Assembly: GCA_009746045.1 (NCBI GenBank)
Contig: RPFO01001034.1
Coordinates: 402,001-466,000 of the forward strand
Direction of reading: 5' to 3'
Origin: Mesostigma viride
Lineage: Eukaryota; Streptophyta; Mesostigmatophyceae; Mesostigmatales; Mesostigmataceae
Length of the DNA: 64,000 nucleotides
In this document: positions 33,101-44,059 of the stretch, one piece after another
Layout of the letters: every line of letters starts with the position of its first letter
Numbering within the stretch: the first letter of the stretch is position 1
Position numbers and translations under genes: made by a program
Notes under the pieces: generated by a model
What the model was told of the DNA's origin: nothing
What the model saw: the letters and a program-made list of their open reading frames with translations, nothing else
The model's database searches: none

Positions 33101-36100
33101 CGGTGACCACGTGCAGTTATAGTCCGGACGGGAAGCTGCTGGGGGGGGCGCTGCAGGACGGCTCACTGCAGGTGTGTGTGTGTTTGGGGTGGCTTTTGTT
33201 TTTCTAAATTGAAAGGGTTTGGGCAGCTCACTGTTTCTGGCAGTCACCTCGCACTGTCTTCCAAGGAACGGTCTCGGAAGGGTTGGCGCCATGGTGTGTG
33301 TGCTGTTGCCTCAAGTGTGCTGTCGCCTCTGGCTTCCCTGGGTGTCTGCTGCCTGCCCCTTTCGTATCTATTTGGGTGCGCCGCAGTGTCCTACCATGTG
33401 CGCCATGGTTTTGTTTGGATAACCGACGGCGATGCCTTCCTCATTTCCTGCTTGACTTCCTGCATGTGGTTGACGTTGCTGGAGTGCAACAAGGAAAATT
33501 TTCCAGCTGGAAACTCGGGATAAGACAGAGGGTCTCGATGTTTGCAAATTTTAATAAAGAAATGTCTTCGGGGCAATGAAACACGCCGCTTGGAAAGGGG
33601 CTTCAGCTGATCCTGTCCACCTCTCTGCGCATTCTATGGCTTTCGCTGGTTTCCCTGGTACTGCCGGGATGTTTCCCTGGGTATTGTCCCCTCCACCCCT
33701 CCTCCCCTCCACCCCTCCTCCCCTCCACCCCTCCTCCCCTCCACCCCTCCACCCCTCCTCCCCTCCTCCCCTCCTCCCTCCTCCCCTCCTCCCCCTCCCC
33801 TCCTCCCCTCCTCCCCTCCTCCCCTCCTCCCCTCCTCCCCTCCTCCCCTCCTCCCCTCCTCCCCTCCTCCCTCCTCCCCTCCTCCCCTCCTCCCCTCCTC
33901 CCCTCCTCCCTCCTCCCCTCCTCCCCTCCTCCCTCCTCCCCTCCTCCCCTCCTCCCCTCCTCCCTCCTCCCTCCTCCCCTCCCCCCTCCTCCCTCCCCTC
34001 CTCCCCCTCCTCTCCCCTCCTCCCCTCCTCCCTCCTCCCTCCTCCCCTCCTCCCCTCCTCCCCTCCTCCCTCCTCCCCTCCTCCCCTCCTCCCCTCCTCC
34101 CCTCCTCCCTCCTCCTCCTCCCCTCCTCCCCTCCTCCCCTCCTCCCCTCCTCCCCTCCTCCCCTCCTCCCCTCCTCCCCTCCTCCCCTCCTCCCCTCCTC
34201 CCTCCTCCCCTCCTCCCCTCCTCCCCTCCTCCCCTCCTCCCCTCCTCCCCTCCTCCCTCCTCCCTCCTCCCCTCCTCCCTCCTCCCCTCCTCCCCTCCTC
34301 CCCTCCTCCCCTCCTCCCCTCCTCCCCTCCTCCCCCTCCCCTCCTCCCCCCCTCCCCCCCTCCCCCCCCCCCTCCCCTCCCCCTCCCCCCCCCTCACCCC
34401 CTCCCCCCCCACGCCTCCCCCCCTCCCCCCTCCCCCCTCCCCCCTCCCCCCCTCCCCTCCCCCCTCCCCCTCCCCCTCCCCCCCTCCCCCTCCCTCCCCC
34501 TCCCCCCTCCCCCTCCCCCCCTCCCCCCTCCCCCCCCCTCCCCCCTCCCCCCTCCCCCTCCCCCTCCCCCCCTCCCCCTCCCCCCTCCCCCCTCCCCCCC
34601 TCCCCCCCTCCCCCCCTCCCCCCTCCCCCTCCCTCCCCCTCCCCCCCTCCCCCCTCCCCCTCCCCTCCCCCCTCCCCCCCTCCCCTCCCCTCCCCTCCCC
34701 TGTCCGTCTCCCTCCTCCCTCCTCCCTCCTCCCCTCCTCCCTCCTCCCCTCCTCCCTCCTCCCTCCTCCCTCCTCCCCTCCTCCCCCTCCCCTCCTCCCC
34801 TCCTCCCCTCCTCCCCTTGCCCTCGTATGGCATGTGCCAGGTCTGGGCCAACCGCAGCTATTTCGGTGGCCGCCCCGACCACTACCTGGAGGATGCCAAC
34901 ACGCCGGGGGAAGACACCTCGTGCATCTGCTTCTCGGAGGACGGCCACACGGTGTTGACGCGCTGCACTGATGGAGTCATGAAGGTGAGGGCTAGCGCCC
35001 CTTAGTAGAATGATAGGACATAGAGCAATGATAGCATATAGAGCTTACCACAACGCATCGAAGGCCTCATGAGGGTGGTTAGTATCCTTTGGATGATCAC
35101 TATGCACAAGACCTCACCCTCTGTGCCCCCTTTGTGCCCACCGCCACCCCCACCCCACCCCCACCCCCACCCCCACCCCCACCCCACCCACCCCCCACCC
35201 CCACCCCCACCCCCACCCCACCCCACCCCCACCCCCACCCACCCCCACCCCCACCCCACCCCCACCCCCACCCCCACCCCCACCCCCACCCCCACCCCAC
35301 CCCCACCCCCACCCCCACCCCACCCCCACCCCCACCCCCACCCCCACCCCCACCCCCACCCCCACCCCACCCCCACCCCCACCCCACCCCCACCCCCACC
35401 CCCACCCCCACCCCCACCCCCCCCACCCACCCCCACCCCCCCCCACCCTCACCCCCACCCCACCCCCACCCCCAACCCCAACCCCACCCCCACCCCCAAC
35501 CCCAACCCCAACCCCAACCCCACCCCATTCCATGCCTACCCAACACCGATTCCACCTCACCTGCCCTTTCCTTTGTGCCATAACAATCCATTTATGCACT
35601 CAAAATATGCACTGCATCAAACCCCATGCACTGCATCAAACATGCATTCAAACGTGCCCTCCATCAAACACGCACTCAAACATGCCCTCCATCCAACATG
35701 CACTCAAACATGTCCTCCCTGTGACTCCACCCACCACACCACACTCCAGATCTGGGACCTGCGTGCCTTCAAGTCCCCCGTCAAGCTCTTCGAGGGCATC
35801 CCTACGCGCTACCCTCAGAGCAATGTCTGCTTCAGCCCCGGCGAGCGGCTCATCGCGGTGCCCGCGTCGGCCGACAAGAGCAAGGACGAGGGGGGTGCGC
35901 TCGTCCTGTTTGACCGCGACAGCCTCTCCTTCGTGCGGCGCGTCGGGTTCTCCGAGGGCAGTGCGGTGTGCGCCAGCTGGCACGCAGGCATCAACCAGGT
36001 GCGCTCCCCAAAAAGAAAGGGATTCTAAGAAAGGGTTTCTGAGAAAGGGTTTCTAAGAAAGGGTTTCTAAGAAAGGGTTTTGAAGTGCTAACCGTGCAGG

Positions 36101-39100
36101 ATTAGCGAGGGTGCGTCGAGTGAGACCTGGACGTGTCTGCTCGAAAGGGTTACGCATAGAATAAAAAGGGTTTATAACTAAAAGGGTTATAACTAGAAGG
36201 GTTATAACCCTTGTAACTAGAAGGGTTATAACTATAAGGGTTATGACTAGAAAGGGTTTTGCATAGATAGAATAGATCCAGAATGGGTCTACCCAAAGAC
36301 ACCCCCCCACCCCCCACCCCCCCACCCCCGCACCGCCATGATAATATATCATCTAAGCTTTGATGGTAATGCTTTCTTACCAACCCCTCGTCACCCCACC
36401 TCTGCCTCGTTATTTGCTTCTTTAGTATTTCCGTCTAGCTACGTACTTGAGTATTTCCGTTGCCTCGCTCACTTTTCCCATCTCCCTGACGCCACAAGCT
36501 TCAATTTCCGCAACTACCCTCCTGTATATCATTAGTTAGGAGTCTGTCTCCATGTTCCCCCCTTGAAGCTTCCGTACCCCATCAAAAGTGCATAGACGGA
36601 ATCGTGTGGATACCCTACCCCATGGCCTTCTCACACCCACCTGCCGCGACCCACCTCCACCCTTCACACACCCCAACCGGTTCCCCCTCCCCCCCCCCCC
36701 CCCCCCCCCCGCTTCCTCCCCCCTCCCCCCCACACCTTCGCCCCTTCCCCTGTTCCCCCGCTCCCCCCTTCCCCTCGTCCCCCCTTCACCCCTTCACCCC
36801 CCCCAGATCTTTGTTGGCGTGGGCACCAAGAAGTATGGTGCGACGCACGTTTTGTACGACCCCACCTGCAGCCAGCGGGGCGCGCTCCTGTGCATGGCGC
36901 GCGCGCCCCGCAAAGACGACCCGATGGACGTGGACGTGCGCCCCGTCATCCACAACCCGCACGCACTGCCTCTCTTCCGGGAGGAGCCGAGCCGGAAGAG
37001 ATCGAGGGAGAAGGCGAGGGCGGACCCCATCAAGTCGCGGCGGCCAGAGCTACCGGTCAAGGGCCAGGGCAAGGGAGGGCGCGTGGGCGTGGCAAAGGGC
37101 ACGCTGCTCACGCAGTATTTGCTCAAGGTTTGCTGTTTACAAGCTCAGTGTGGGTTTGCTGTTTACAAGCTTAGTGTGGGTTTGCTGTTTACAAGCTTAG
37201 TGTGGGTTTGCCATCTTAGGTTTTACCATCTTAGTGTGGGTTCGCTGTTTACAAGCTTAATGTAGGTTTGCTGTTTACAAGCTCAGTGCGGGTTCGCTGT
37301 TTACAAGCTTAGTGTGCTTAGTGTGAGGTTAGTGAAGGTGGTTGGGACTAGAATAGAATATGATAAGAGAATAAGAATAGAAATGTTTCATGATAAGACT
37401 AGAAAGGCTTCATGGAATGACCCATGGCGGGTGCATAGGTGCTCACACAGTTCCTGCTCTCAAGGGGGAGGGTGAAGGGTTCATGATGGCGATGATGGCT
37501 GAATGGCCTTTTGGCATGGCTTGCTGAACGTGCGTGGGGGTGAGCTCTCTGTGCAGTTCAGGTTTGACCAAAGGGGATAGTTGCATTGTCTCGTGTCGGA
37601 TTGTTTAGTGTAGGTTTGACCAAAGGGGGGGGAAGGTAGCATTGTCTCGTGTCGGATTGCTCGAATTTGGGGGATCATTAGGTAGGAGAGCATTAGGAGT
37701 TGCCCCCCTGTACTTGTGAATGACTTTTCTACTTTTGCATGTTATCTGCGTCATGTCGACGCTATCCCAACACGAGGCCGGCATCATTCTAACAATGCTG
37801 ACCCAGTTCTACCACCATGCAAACAAAGTGCTGACCCAGTGCAAACAAAATGCGAACACAGTTCTACCACGATGCTGCCACAATGCTAACCCAGTGCTAA
37901 CCCCATGCAAACACGATGCAAAGATAGTGCCACCATTTAGCATGATGCTAATGCGAACGCAACGCTGACACAACGCTGATGACACACGATGATGCCCACA
38001 TGACGACATGATGCGGTGCGTGGCGTGCCCCCCCAGGAGGTGGGCATGGTGCGCGACCCCTCGCTGGAGGAGGACCCTCGCGAGGCGCTGCTCAAGCACG
38101 CGGAGGCGGCCGCCAACAACCCGCAGTTCTTCGGCACCGCGTACATGCACACGCAGCCCACGGTGAGTGTTGAGCGGTTTCGCCCCTGCTGGGCGTGATG
38201 ACAGATTCAACGTTTGGAGTGGTGATATGACGCGCTGGTTGTCTCGTTGACACGATGCGAGTGTGAGGTGACACGGACGCTGGTTTGGGACCACCAAATT
38301 GCGCAGTTCGCGGTGAGTGATTAGGTCTTTGGCAATTAATGGTAGAAATCAAATTCGATGATTTGTTGTCATGTGTGCAAAGCATGGGCTGGACAGGGAA
38401 AGCCAATCACCGGGCTTCTGGTGTGGGCATTATGTGGGCATATTATGTTTGGGCGTAGGATGTTACCTCTACATCGTACACTGGTGGGGAGTATACCTCT
38501 ACATCCTATCAATAAGACAACTAATGGTATGGCCCTATGACATGGCCGTGTGGGTCTACAGTGTGTTTTAATAGCATTGTGTTTAGATGTATAGTGTACA
38601 AGGGGGAGCCCTGCGGCCTGAATCGGGGGGCTATGGCGTGTTGGCGCAAAGTGAGTTTGCATTTGTTTGGAACTGCAAGCATGCCTGCGCAGCACATCGG
38701 GAGTGAACATGAACACGGTATGCGCTGGCAATCCCACTTTGTTGTGAATGGCGTACTGGCATGGTGCTCGTCAGGCTTCATGCACTTGTAAGAGCCAAAA
38801 ATGCATGTCTGAGGCTTGGTGTGTATGTACCCTTCCTCACGTGGAAGGGGACAGTACTTTGGAGCCAGTGCAGTTATGCACTACACACCCAATTGGATTT
38901 GTCAGTATAATTAATTAACTAAAAAATTAAACACGTGCTCCCGTTGGGGAGTCACGGTAGAGTATTGCGAGAAACCCGGTAATATTAAGCAAGACAATGC
39001 CTGCTCGTTGTTCAACATTTAGAAGTGCTCAATCTCTAATCTGTCAGCAGCATGTCATTAATCTGTCAGTAGCATGTAATTAACCTGTCAGTAGCATGTC

Positions 39101-39248
39101 ATTTCCCAAGCTTCCTCTGGGGTTGCCGAAGGCGTCATGTTGTGCTTTTAATAAGCACGCGACTGCATGTTATGTTGTGCTGATTTACTTTCTTGTTTCC
39201 CCGCAGCCAATATTCCAAGAAGAGGAGGAGGAAGAAGAACGGCCGTAA
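27132..39248 (+). CDS. WDR70: WD40-repeat protein, WDR70 type (9 exons)
   Basis: Exons: 27132-27155 (tentative, MSDDDEEL), 29871-30041, 30680-31771, 32860-33171, 34841-34984, 35750-35998, 36807-37127, 38037-38162, 39207-39248 (TAA). All joins are phase 0, GT-AG; about 826 aa. The N-terminal half is acidic, with GPPLPP and six GPPRP-type motifs like those of WDR70. WD40 blades begin at [20 protein letters not shown] and continue through [20 protein letters not shown] and [15 protein letters not shown] to the last blade. The C-terminal WDR70 signatures are [40 protein letters not shown] and [16 protein letters not shown]70 proteins are nuclear and linked to the CRL4-DDB1 ubiquitin ligase and DNA repair. 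If the first exon is wrong, translation could start at 29853. Introns hold extreme simple repeats. Confidence 0.92.
27611..27643 (-). mobile_element. Minimal LINE-tail insertion (33 bp) with short TSD
   Basis: The insert is an ATTA tail plus ACGAGAC, the last bases of the family 1 3' end, between GTTGGCT copies (27604-27610 and 27647-27653; 10 bp with one mismatch). It lies in the tentative first intron of the WDR70-type gene. Confidence 0.5.
27920..28040. repeat. About 20-bp tandem repeat (AGCCACCTTAGAGTTAATC)
   Basis: Five or six diverged units in the tentative first intron of the WDR70-type gene. Confidence 0.7.
28455..28862. repeat. 25-bp tandem repeat (GAAGGCTACCAGACTCTCTA)
   Basis: About 16 units of roughly 25 bp with small variations (TAAATAA, TAAGTAA, TTAATAA spacers). 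Units are contiguous with no unique spacers, so this is a minisatellite. Confidence 0.9.
29470..29585. repeat. 15-bp pyrimidine-rich tandem repeat (TCTACCTCTTTTCTA)
   Basis: About seven units, about 290 bp upstream of the exon at 29871. Confidence 0.8.
31882..31914 (+). repeat. Donor echo 1 of the WDR70 exon ending at 31771
   Basis: 33 nt, gap-free, aligned to 31739-31771 and ending in CAG|GTGGGT. It encodes [11 protein letters not shown], against the real [11 protein letters not shown]. Confidence 0.8.
31984..32016 (+). repeat. Donor echo 2 of the WDR70 exon ending at 31771
   Basis: 33 nt, gap-free, ending CAG|GTGGGG. It encodes [11 protein letters not shown]. It is closer to the real exon end than echo 1. 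Confidence 0.8.
32082..32271. repeat. (TTC)n/(GAA)n triplet tract, about 190 bp
   Basis: About 63 almost pure TTC units on the transcript strand of WDR70 intron 3. GAA/TTC tracts of this length form triplexes in other systems. Open frames across it are poly-Leu, poly-Ser or poly-Arg and not genes. Confidence 0.95.
32401..32428. repeat. Poly-G run (28 bp)
   Basis: 28 consecutive G on the coding strand of WDR70 intron 3; its length is likely uncertain in any assembly. Confidence 0.9.
32676..32703 (+). repeat. Acceptor echo 1 of the WDR70 exon starting at 32860
   Basis: GCCAG then GTGTTTGACCGTGACGG, encoding [10 protein letters not shown], against the real [10 protein letters not shown]. Confidence 0.8.
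32777..32806 (+). repeat. Acceptor echo 2 of the WDR70 exon starting at 32860
   Basis: CCCCAG then GTGTTTAACCGTGACGGCTG, encoding [10 protein letters not shown]. Flanking ATAAT and TTGTGTG blocks repeat with the same spacing, so the unit is about 85-100 bp. Confidence 0.8.
33688..34820. repeat. Polypyrimidine tract (CTCCTCCC/CCCCCT), about 1.1 kb
   Basis: It occupies most of WDR70 intron 4 and ends about 20 nt before the acceptor at 34840. It is nearly free of A and G for over 1 kb. Long open frames on both strands are low complexity. Confidence 0.95.
35140..35525. repeat. (CCCCCA)n minisatellite, about 385 bp
   Basis: Irregular CCCCCA/CCCCA array in WDR70 intron 5, G-quadruplex-prone on the opposite strand. 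Confidence 0.95.
36010..36260. repeat. AAAGGGTTTCTAAG and AAGGGTTATAACTAG repeats after a WDR70 donor
   Basis: Two short-period arrays start within about 15 nt of the donor at 35999. Confidence 0.75.
37122..37320. repeat. 25-bp donor-anchored tandem repeat in WDR70 intron 7
   Basis: Unit GGTTTGCTGTTTACAAGCTT plus AGTGTG, about seven copies. The first copy is the real donor (AAG|GTTTGCTG) and later units retain GG|GTTTGCTG. Confidence 0.8.
38908..38966 (-). mobile_element. LINE 3' end stub (hairpin plus tail)
   Basis: On the minus strand, GTGACTCCCCAACGGGAGCA is followed by a TTAA-rich tail, the family 1 terminal hairpin with almost no body. It lies in the last intron of the WDR70-type gene. 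Confidence 0.65.
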
Positions 39249-39346
39249 GACCATCCTGTCAAGCACAGCGCATTGGGGACGGGCACGCAAGCACAAATAC
39301 CAGGGTTGTGGTTAATTACTGGCACGATTTTTTGAGCAACTGTATC

Positions 39347-39500
39347 GAAGAGACAACCAGCGCAGGCCAGAAATCTGGAAGAATCCGGACCATGGTAGCT
39401 CGAGCCTGCTGTTATCTTATTCGCGTTTGTCGAGTCGTTAAGGATGATGAATTTTAAATGGAGATGGATATGTGTAACCGTGGACATTAGAAATTATGGC
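39347..39500 (+). repeat. GGAGACAACC-family repeat, second long copy
   Basis: It aligns with 3622-3777 through GAGCCTGCTGTTATC and GAGTCGTTAAGGATGATGA. It begins about 100 bp after the WDR70-type stop codon. Confidence 0.65.
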
Positions 39501-39539
39501 TGGCTAATGGTAATCGCATGTATTAGGATATGTTTGTAT

Positions 39540-40140
39540 AAGGATATGCCTCGCATTTCCGATGAGATTGCATGGGCAGCGTAGAATAGCATTTGTAGGC
39601 CATCTTGTCTGAACCATTAAAATTAAATTATAACATGCCTTCGTTGGGAGATCATGTAGCACATATTCCTTGATGTATGGGTGGGGTGGAAGGAGCCGCG
39701 TAATCGAACTAACCTAACTCTAATCTAGCTAGTCTAGAAAAGTCCTAACTACCCTACTCATCAAAACGCCTCCTCCGCTTGGGGGGAGGTGGTTTGCCCA
39801 CAGGGTCGGGCGTGTGAGCCTTGACAATCCTCTGCCACCGCGTCTTGTTCTGCATGGCGGTCCAAAGAAGGGAGAGAGAGTGGATGCGGTATTCAAACTG
39901 GGCTGGGACCAGTAGGTCATCCAGCAACATCTGTACGTAGTTCGTGACATGTTTCCCTACCTTTTTGGCAATGCCCTTGGGGCCAGGCCAGGTCTGAACC
40001 ATGCAGTCAGGTAGACACCGCCCTTGGTCTGGCCGGCCCCCAGCGGCTTGGCCAGCCAGGGCGGCATATCCTGACGTGGCCTGGCCCCAAGGACAAACTG
40101 GCCCAAGAGGGTTAATCTGGCGGCTCTGGAGGCTCGAGGC
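39540..40140 (+). pseudogene. RT2 LINE fragment (plus strand) split by a minus-strand RT2 insertion
   Basis: The left piece encodes MPRISDEI and RRIAFVGHL; the right piece (40003 on) encodes VDTALGLAGPQRLGQPGRHI and LTWPGPKD. Together they match the continuous RT2 sequence seen at 52.5-53.0 kb. Confidence 0.75.
39618..39992 (-). mobile_element. RT2 3' end insertion with 10-bp TSD
   Basis: The minus strand encodes VGKHVTNYVQMLLDDLLVPA through KRRRRFDE, then a 3' UTR, hairpin and TTTAAT-rich tail. It is flanked by TCTGAACCAT at 39608-39617 and 39993-40002. Confidence 0.85.
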
Positions 40141-40592
40141 CCAGCAATGGCGGTAGCATATGTGTTATGTGCAGTGCAGTTTGCATATACATGACTCATG
40201 TCTCAATCTGCATGGTGAACTGGCATGTGCACATCATTCTAATAAATTGTTGTTTTAAACAATTGCATGCATGCTGCTTGGTCTTTTGATGTAACCTATG
40301 CTTATGAGGTTTAATAACCAGTCGTCAACAATGGACACCATGTCTGTTTCATAGTGCCATTTGTAGATAAGTGTTTATATGGCCCCAAGAAGAGTGGCAG
40401 GTACTCCAGGGCTGCCACTGTATTGGGGCCATATAATAAACACAGTGTTCCCATGCACTGCTGAGCAGTGTCAACCCATGTATCATGTGTAATTTGGTGT
40501 CAGAAACATGTGGACTGCTTGAATTTATATCAAAATGCATGAAACAACCCCAAAAACGATGAAATCCAGTGGTCGCGTGTAATCACGTATTA
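40141..40592. other. No gene recognised
   Basis: AT-richer spacer between the RT2 debris and a TIR element; only short unsupported frames. Confidence 0.5.
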
Positions 40593-41502
40593 CAGTCATT
40601 CCCGCGTTAAGTTGCGTTTCTTAAGGTTGCGTTCCCGCGTTAAGTTGCGGCGCCGAAGTTTGGGGGGCGACCGCAACTTAAGCATGGGGGCCATCGCAAC
40701 TTAACGCGGTAATGACTCAATTTGTAGGTGTCAGGCCATTTTTGGCCGCGCAGGGGGCCATTTTTTGCCAAGTCCGGACCCGCTACGTGATTTTAGGCGG
40801 CAAAATACGCAAGCCCCACTCGCGCGCAAATTTCCCCGCCTGCTGGCCGTTAAGGTGAAAAGCGCGAATGCAACCTTACAAATTCAGTTTTGCAGCCTGC
40901 GGGCTGCGGTACATAAGAATCCACGACCATGCAGGGTCTGTAATTGAGACATCTTGCAGGAAATAATTACCACCATCATCGATCATGCCGAATGCACCAC
41001 AGAAGGGCGGCAAAGACAAGGTCGTTGAGGCCACAGGCAGTCTCGCTGCCTGTGGCCTCCATGCTGTTATTATAGCGGGTGTTCACATGCAGGCCATTGA
41101 CAGTAAATGAAGCTTCCCTCACGACTGTTCCCATGTTTTGTCACAGTCAAACGTGTGAAGCCGGTCGGCAATTAAGTAACCCGCCAAAAAGAGAGCCGAA
41201 GTCAGAGGGTAAAAACACACATTATTTTGTGGTATAAAACGCAGGCACTCACTGCGTGGCTGCCCTCGGCGTGTTTTGCTGCCCGCCTTTGTCCAAAATA
41301 TCTGACCTGGAAAATGGACTTTGGCCGGCTTTGACGCTGCAGCTGGATCGGGCTTGACGAGAGCTGTCGAATGCCGTATAGAAGTCCGTCAGAGGAGGAG
41401 GTGGTCGGCTGCTAGCCTATTTCTACCGTTAAGTTGCGTTCCCGCGTTAAGTTTCGGCGCAAAGTTTTAGGGGGCGATCGCAACTTAACGCGGGAATGAC
41501 TG
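40593..41502. mobile_element. Non-autonomous TIR DNA transposon, pogo/Tigger-like ends, TA target duplication
   Basis: A perfect 24-bp terminal inverted repeat begins CAGTCATTCCCGCGTTAAGT (40593-40616) and ends as its complement at 41479-41502, flanked by TA. CAG ends and TA duplication fit the Tc1/mariner superfamily, pogo/Tigger branch. Each end also contains an inner inverted copy of the repeat (about 40680-40725 and 41424-41450), so each terminus can fold back. No transposase is present; the only suggestive frame is MPNAPQKGGKDKVVEATGS at 40986. Confidence 0.8.
41027..41059. repeat. 14-bp perfect hairpin inside the TIR element
   Basis: GAGGCCACAGGCAG, a 5-nt loop, then CTGCCTGTGGCCTC. 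It is unrelated to the terminal repeats. Confidence 0.85.
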
Positions 41503-41574
41503 TATACCGTATCATACATTATAAGTACCCCCCGCGTATAACCGCGTATTACGTCAGTATAATGGAACTCTGCC

Positions 41575-41813
41575 TAGCCTTTGTATAGCCATGATGATCT
41601 CAGTTCCACCCCGTGCCAGGCCCCCCTAATTGAGCTCTGGAAGGTCATATGGTGGTGCAGGTGCCTTTGTGCACCTAGAGCAGGTGTAGTTTACATCCTA
41701 CCCTTGCAGGAAGTAGCCCAGAATGTACGCCATACGCCCCTTCTCAGGGATATGTGCTACATGTACTCCCAATGGAGTTATGTTCCTAGGTAATTAATTA
41801 ATTATTTAATTCA
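41575..41813 (+). mobile_element. ORF1-element 3' UTR fragment with tail
   Basis: It matches the minus-strand 3' UTRs at 52140-52422 and 53733-54010 (TTGTATAGCCATGATGATCT, AGAGCAGGTGTAGTTTACAT, TACTCCCAATGGAGTTATG) and ends in a TAATTAATTAATTA tail. Confidence 0.75.
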
Positions 41814-41818
41814 GTCCT

Positions 41819-43600
41819 CCACGAGATAGCCATGGCTGATGGCAGCGCCCATTACTTTCAGGTTTGGGCACCAAATGTTGCCGCAACTACATCACAATCG
41901 CTTCGTCTTTCTAAGAAACACACGCTGATATATTTTCCCGAATTAATTACGCAATATATTTTATGGCAAGCAAACGCACCTCGACGCAGCGCAGTCTGGC
42001 GGCTGCACTGAGCCATGAAGCTACGCCTGTGCACAGCAACGCCCCCTGGTCTATAGATCGAAGGCAGCGGTGCCACTATAACCATGCAAGCCTTAGTGGT
42101 TTAGGCATCTCCTCCTGCGGCCTCGCCATCAGCATCACCTGAGCCCAAACGCAGTCGCCCCGCAGTGCCCCATCCGAGCTGCGGGACGAGCACGTACGAC
42201 TAATTTGACGTCGACCAGCCCGGATTCTTTCAACAGCGCCCCCCCGACTGAGAACTCCTGATCGACGCACGTGTTCTACTATATATGGGTCGGAGGCCTC
42301 GCTTCTTGCACTATGCAAGCACTTCCGCCACCAGCTCATCATCCGTGAGCCTAGCTGGAGGGCTCTCCTTTGCTTCGGTTGCATACTTCGGCCTGCATAC
42401 TTACACTCGCCCTTACGTACTTCAGATCTGCGTCCTACTCTCCCTGTCCTGCACAGCTAGCACACTGACGTGTCATTGTCCAGAGCTCTGGGCACCCCAC
42501 CACCACCACCGTTGTAATCCCACCACCACCACCACCACCACCACCACCACCACCACCACCACCACCACCACCACCACCACCACCACCACCACCACCGCCG
42601 TGACAGAAGCCAACTTCCGCTCCCTCCAAGTAATGATCGAGGCCTTCAAGCAGCACGTGACCCCCCCCCCCGGCTGCAGATCGGTGGCAGCCATGAGAGC
42701 TGCGGCGCTGGCCGCCGAGCTCCCCCTTCTCTCCACCACCTCCACCGCCACCTCCATCTGACCCTCCTCGCCTTCATGCACCTCGACCCAATTAAAGCCA
42801 CCACCACCACCACCGATGCCATCACCGCCCATGCGTTCCTCGACATCGACCAGCGCCTCGATCAAGGACAACGCCATCGCCATTGAGTGTCTGCAAAACA
42901 CCGCGGGCCTCACCGCTCAGCCTATGCGTGAAGGACATTGCCGCCAGGCCAGCCCCTGCTGGCCCAGCCGGCGATGCACCTCCTCGACCCAGACCTGGGC
43001 AGCCATGCTGCCTGAACCACACCACCGCCACCTCCTCCGCCATCGCCGCCCAGCTCAAGAAACAGACGCTTGACCTCCGCAAGGAGTCCGAGCTCGGCGT
43101 ACTTGTAAGCGCAGCCATAACGTCATCGTCAAGCACTTCGCCCAGCTGCCAGGTGAGAACTCCGAGTCCCTGGCCACGGCGTTTGAGGACAAATTCCTTG
43201 CCTCCATGGCCCACACATTGGCCAGCTCAAGCTGGAGGCTATATCCGCCTTCCCCGCTCGCGGGATAATGCCGGCTGGACCGCCCCCACTGCTGCTCACC
43301 TTTGAGTACATGGCGGACAAGCTGCTGTTCCTCAAGCGTCGCGCAAGCGGCTCGTGGGGACCTCCTACACGCTGGACGACGACTTGACCCTGGCGTGGCA
43401 ACAACTTACAACGGCGACGAGAGCTACGGCCGACGTCCTACCTCCAGCTCCGGCGGACACTCAGCAGGGAAGAAGCCGGTATCAAGTACTGCAGGGGCGG
43501 CCGGGCGGTCATCTACGTCGACCACAAGCCCTGGCAGGCGCCCCCCGCCGCCCCACTGGCAACCCCAGCCTATGTAGGGGACTACAGCAGAAGTGTTGAA
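41819..43600 (+). pseudogene. Degenerate ORF1-only element
   Basis: It starts at the family's 5' end (CCACGAGATAGCCATGGCTG), has the conserved 5' UTR and MASKRTSTQRSLAAALSHEA, then breaks frame repeatedly. A (CCA)n run lies at 42497-42596. Recognisable ORF1 pieces follow: FKQHVTPPPGC, the RRM-like region and VIYVDHKPWQAPPA near 43510-43545. Frameshifts are numerous. Confidence 0.75.
42497..42596. repeat. (CCA)n trinucleotide tract inside the ORF1 pseudogene
   Basis: About 25-30 CCA units, expanded where other copies have no such tract. Confidence 0.9.
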
Positions 43601-44059
43601 TAGTAAGGCTTAATAGTGACGTGGCCATGCCCATGTATCTTGAAAGGAGACAACCAGCGCTTCACGCAGGGGGCGCACGCCTGGCGCGTATGCCTATGAT
43701 GGGCCTCACACCAGATATGCATTAGCCATGCTTTGCCCATGCAGAGAGTTACTCTCTCCTCGGAGACGTACGGCAGTAGTCAATCCGCAGGTGGAGGTTA
43801 TTGCCCCTGAGGATAGCCGCTACATGCACTACCGCCTTGTCTGCCATTACAGTTGCGGACAGCTCAGATGAGGATTATATCCCCCTCCAGTGACTTTATG
43901 GTTCCCAAGGGGCATGATGCAGACGATATTTGAAACTTTCGTGCAAGCTTTCGTGTAATTGTTTTCTGTAATGAGACGCACAGTACTCCGTGGCATGCCC
44001 ATGCATGCGCATGACATGCAAGTACTTACTTACTTAAGTACTAATGAGATGGCAGACCA

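Noticed and set aside
33576-34958. A 460-codon Pro/Ser/Leu frame and 269-405-codon Gly/Glu/Arg frames
   Set aside because: They are produced by the polypyrimidine tract of WDR70 intron 4; the real exon 34841-34984 is in a different frame.
35002-35599. Pro-Thr-His and Gly-Val-Trp repeat frames
   Set aside because: They are translations of the CCCCCA array in WDR70 intron 5.
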